A DNA stretch of 64,000 bases, from NCBI RefSeq assembly GCF_019857225.1, contig NZ_JAFJSY010000006.1, positions 1-64,000 on the forward strand, given 5' to 3'. Every line of letters starts with the position of its first letter. The stretch's first letter is position 1. Positions 62,101 to 64,000 of the stretch are shown here, piece after piece. A program made the position numbers and the translations under genes. The notes beneath the pieces are model-generated. The model did not search any database. It saw only the letters and a program-made list of their open reading frames with translations, and was not told the origin of the DNA. The DNA comes from Streptomyces plumbidurans. Its GTDB lineage: Bacteria > Actinomycetota > Actinomycetes > Streptomycetales > Streptomycetaceae.

Positions 62101-62168
62101 CAGGTGGTGCATCTCCTACCCTCAGGTCGGGCATCTCCCGCCCGTCAGGTCGTGCATCTCCCACCCGT
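62101..62168. repeat. Three 22-23-bp tandem repeats at a convergent junction
   Basis: Units at 62101, 62123 and 62146 share CAGGT-n2-G-CATCTCC-n-CCC. They run from the ECF42 stop into the stop codon of the hydrolase. Confidence 0.65.
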
Positions 62169-63037
62169 CAGGCGAGAACGCGACCGAGGAAGTCGCGGAT
62201 GTGCCCGGTGATGGTCGCGAGGTGGCTCTCCAGGGCGAAATGGCCGGAGTCGATCAGATGGATCTCGGCGTCGGGCAGGTCCTGGCGGAACGCCTCCGCA
62301 CCGGCGGGGCCGAAGATCTCGTCGCCCGCTCCCCAGACCGCCAGCAGCGGGACCCGGGAGTCGCGGAAGTACTGGTGGAGCCGCGGGTAGAGGTCCACGT
62401 TGGTGGGGTAGTCCCGGAACAGCTTGAGCTGGATCTCGTCGTTGCCGGGGCGGTCCAGCAACGCCTGGTCGTGGAGCCAGTTGTCCGGGCTGACCAGACT
62501 GGGGTCGGCGACGCCGTTCACGTACTGCCAGCGGGTGCTCTGCAGGGTCAGGGCACCGCGCATGGCGGCCTCGGTGTCCGGTCCGGGGTTCGTCGTGTAG
62601 GCGAAGACGCCGGCCCAGAAGGTCTTGACGAAGCCCTCCTCGTAGCCGTTGCCGTTCTGCGTGATGATCGCCGTGATGCGCTCCGGGTCCTGGACGGCGA
62701 GCCGCCAACCGATGGGAGCGCCGTAGTCCTGCACGTACATCGCGAACCGTCCGACGCCCAGCTGCTCGAGCAGCCCGGCGGTGACCTCGGTGAGCGCGTC
62801 GAAGCTGTACGGGAACTCCCGCACCCCCGGCATCGCCGACTGCCCGAAACCGATGTGGTCGGGAGCGATCACGTGGTAGCGGTCGGCGAGGGCCGGGATC
62901 AGGTGCCGGAACATGTGCGAGCTGGTCGGAAAGCCGTGCAGCAGTACGAGCGCGGGGGCCTGGGGGTCGCCGGCTTCCCGGTAGAAGACGTCGAGTCCGT
63001 TGACGGTGACCGTGCGGTGGTGGACGGAGGAGATCAT
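62168..63037 (-). CDS. Alpha/beta hydrolase, haloalkane dehalogenase-like
   Basis: Protein of 289 aa. It has LVLLHGFPTSSHMFR (oxyanion-type), DHIGFGQSAMP, the elbow YVQDYGAPIG with Asp at the nucleophile position (Asp near 105) as in dehalogenases and epoxide hydrolases, and a His near 265 (DSGHFALE). The acid pair and overall length fit dehalogenase-like enzymes; the substrate is unknown. It diverges from a TetR gene and shares its palindrome, so it is probably repressed by it. Confidence 0.9.
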   Translation of the reverse strand: MISSVHHRTVTVNGLDVFYREAGDPQAPALVLLHGFPTSSHMFRHLIPALADRYHVIAPDHIGFGQSAMPGVREFPYSFDALTEVTAGLLEQLGVGRFAMYVQDYGAPIGWRLAVQDPERITAIITQNGNGYEEGFVKTFWAGVFAYTTNPGPDTEAAMRGALTLQSTRWQYVNGVADPSLVSPDNWLHDQALLDRPGNDEIQLKLFRDYPTNVDLYPRLHQYFRDSRVPLLAVWGAGDEIFGPAGAEAFRQDLPDAEIHLIDSGHFALESHLATITGHIRDFLGRVLA

Positions 63038-63152
63038 CGCGCCTAACCCTTCAAATTTGAGTGAGTGGCTATGCGTTCAGTGCAGCACCTTTCGCCTAAC
63101 CTGTCAATGCGATATTAGAGGTTATGTCTCAAGGCGCCCGCATCCCGTCTGT

Positions 63153-63203
63153 GCGTACGAGTGAGTGCTCACTCATTGACTGAGTGAGCACTCACTCGTA
63201 CGC
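63153..63203. promoter_or_regulatory. 23-bp-arm perfect palindrome with TetR promoter inside
   Basis: Arms 63153-63175 and 63181-63203 are perfect complements around the 5-bp centre TTGAC. The arms contain GAGTGAGTGCTCACTC-like TetR sites. The TetR gene promoter is embedded: -35 TTGACT (63176-63181), 17-bp spacer, -10 TACGCT (63199-63204), so bound repressor would block its own polymerase. Confidence 0.75.
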
Positions 63204-63210
63204 TGGCCGC

Positions 63211-63855
63211 ATGACGACACATGATGAAACCCAGCAGGGCACCCCACAGAAGTCCCGGCGCCGCGCCCCCGCCATGGAGCCCGACGAGCGTCGGCAGATG
63301 ATCGTCGCCGCCGCTCTGCCGCTTGTCGCGGAGGCGGGTGCCAAGGTCACCACCGGTCAGGTCGCGCGCGCCGCGGGGATCGCGGAGGGGACGATCTTCC
63401 GTGTCTTCGCCGACAAGGACGAACTGCTCGACGCGGTGATGGCCGAGGCGATGCGCCACGATCACGCTGTACGGGAGATCTCCTCGATCTCGCTCGACCA
63501 GCCGCTGGCCCACCGCCTGGCCGAGGCCGCCGACGCGCTCGGCGCCCATCTGGGGCGGATGGGCGCGGTCGCGGGAGCCCTGCACGAGTCCGGGCACCGG
63601 CGGCAGCGGAGCGATGAGGGAAAGAGGCCGCCCGCCGGAGCCCGGGAGGCCTCGATGGCGGCGATCCGCGAGGCGCTCGCGGAGTTGTTCGCACCGGAGG
63701 CGGGGCAGTTGCGGATCTCCGGTGATCAGGCCGCCGCGCTCTTCCTCGGCCTGCTCTTCCACCGCCCGCAGCAGCTGGGCGCCGTCGCGCTCGACACCTC
63801 CGAACTGGTCGCCGTCTTCCTGCACGGAGCGCTCGCGGAGGAGGGCGCGAGGTGA
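63211..63855 (+). CDS. TetR-family regulator, probably translated from leaderless mRNA
   Basis: Protein of 214 aa. HTH: AGAKVTTGQVARAAGIAEGTIFRVFADKDELLDAVM. Residues about 75-200 form the ligand domain. The ATG at 63211 has no ribosome site and lies seven bases after the -10 hexamer, so transcription probably starts at the ATG itself. It is likely autorepressed and controls the divergent hydrolase. The downstream methyltransferase overlaps as GTGA and would be in the same operon. Confidence 0.9.
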   Translation: MTTHDETQQGTPQKSRRRAPAMEPDERRQMIVAAALPLVAEAGAKVTTGQVARAAGIAEGTIFRVFADKDELLDAVMAEAMRHDHAVREISSISLDQPLAHRLAEAADALGAHLGRMGAVAGALHESGHRRQRSDEGKRPPAGAREASMAAIREALAELFAPEAGQLRISGDQAAALFLGLLFHRPQQLGAVALDTSELVAVFLHGALAEEGAR

Positions 63856-64000
63856 GCGCGCGGCCCGCACTGCCCGACGACCTGTTCTGGGACGAGATGT
63901 ACCGCAGCCGAGACCGGGTGTTCTCCGGGGCGCCCAACGCGGTGCTCGTCCGCGAGATCACCGGCCTGCCCGTCGGGCGTGCGCTCGACGTGGGATGCGG
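63852..64000 (+). CDS. SAM-dependent methyltransferase, 5' part only
   Basis: The first 49 codons are visible, starting GTG at 63852 overlapping the TetR stop. The sequence DDLFWDEMYRSRDRVFSGAPN and ALDVGCG matches class I methyltransferases just at motif I. The gene runs off the right edge. Confidence 0.85.
   Translation, partial: MSARPALPDDLFWDEMYRSRDRVFSGAPNAVLVREITGLPVGRALDVGC

Overview
The window is very GC-rich, uses codons ending in G or C, and is rich in GTG starts, ATGA/GTGA stop-start overlaps, Tat substrates, ECF-type sigma factors and TetR/MarR/ArsR regulators. Together with a crcB-DUF190-crcB operon, a long-form GAPDH, an F420-type (DDN-like) protein and a WblC/WhiB7-style promoter, this points to a Streptomyces chromosome. 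It looks like metabolic and regulatory arm or near-arm sequence. No rRNA, tRNA, CRISPR array, insertion sequence, prophage or polyketide/peptide synthase genes were seen.

Layout. 1-5.7 kb: an MHS-type transporter (cut by the window edge), a GlxA/AraC regulator divergent from an HD-domain protein, and an MFS exporter divergent from a DUF5937/ArsR-type regulator with a perfect palindrome between them. 5.9-7.5 kb: one polypeptide joining an ECF-like sigma factor, a ZAS-like zinc motif, a membrane segment and an exported CAP domain. 7.6-10.1 kb: a Tat-exported GH30-CBM6 enzyme and a zinc-ribbon protein. 10.1-26.6 kb: the main catabolic block. The minus strand carries a Rieske oxygenase, a polyamine-type ABC transporter, an FAD amine oxidase and an aminoaldehyde dehydrogenase. 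The divergent plus strand carries a NuoF-like diaphorase, a 3Fe-4S ferredoxin, an ADP-forming acyl-CoA ligase, two acyl-CoA dehydrogenases, a 3-hydroxyacyl-CoA dehydrogenase and a TetR regulator. Two operator-like sites lie between the two arms. I infer import of an amine, oxidation to an acid, CoA activation and beta-oxidation, with the diaphorase and ferredoxin feeding the Rieske oxygenase.

26.6-40.4 kb: polysaccharide deacetylase, GH5 enzyme, an atypical orphan LuxR response regulator, two NCS1 transporters, a lipoprotein, GAPDH divergent from 6-phosphogluconate dehydrogenase, an isochorismatase-like hydrolase, a decayed peptidase E and a group-D flavin monooxygenase. 40.5-46.5 kb: small enzymes and regulators. 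These include an SDR/TetR pair separated by an 18-bp-period CAACAAT array, and a WblC-like promoter with a 17-aa leader peptide, a hairpin and an alpha/beta hydrolase whose serine nucleophile position is Asn.

46.7-57.6 kb: SMP-30 lactonase, the fluoride-channel operon, uppP, a GntR regulator with asparaginase and glutaminase, two membrane mannosyl/glycosyltransferases, and a D-Ala-D-Ala carboxypeptidase overlapping the second transferase tail to tail by 271 bp. 57.8-64 kb: a DUF427 protein, a MOSC-reductase-ferredoxin fusion, a DGPF/ECF42 pair, a dehalogenase-like hydrolase and a TetR regulator sharing a 23-bp-arm palindrome, and the start of a methyltransferase.
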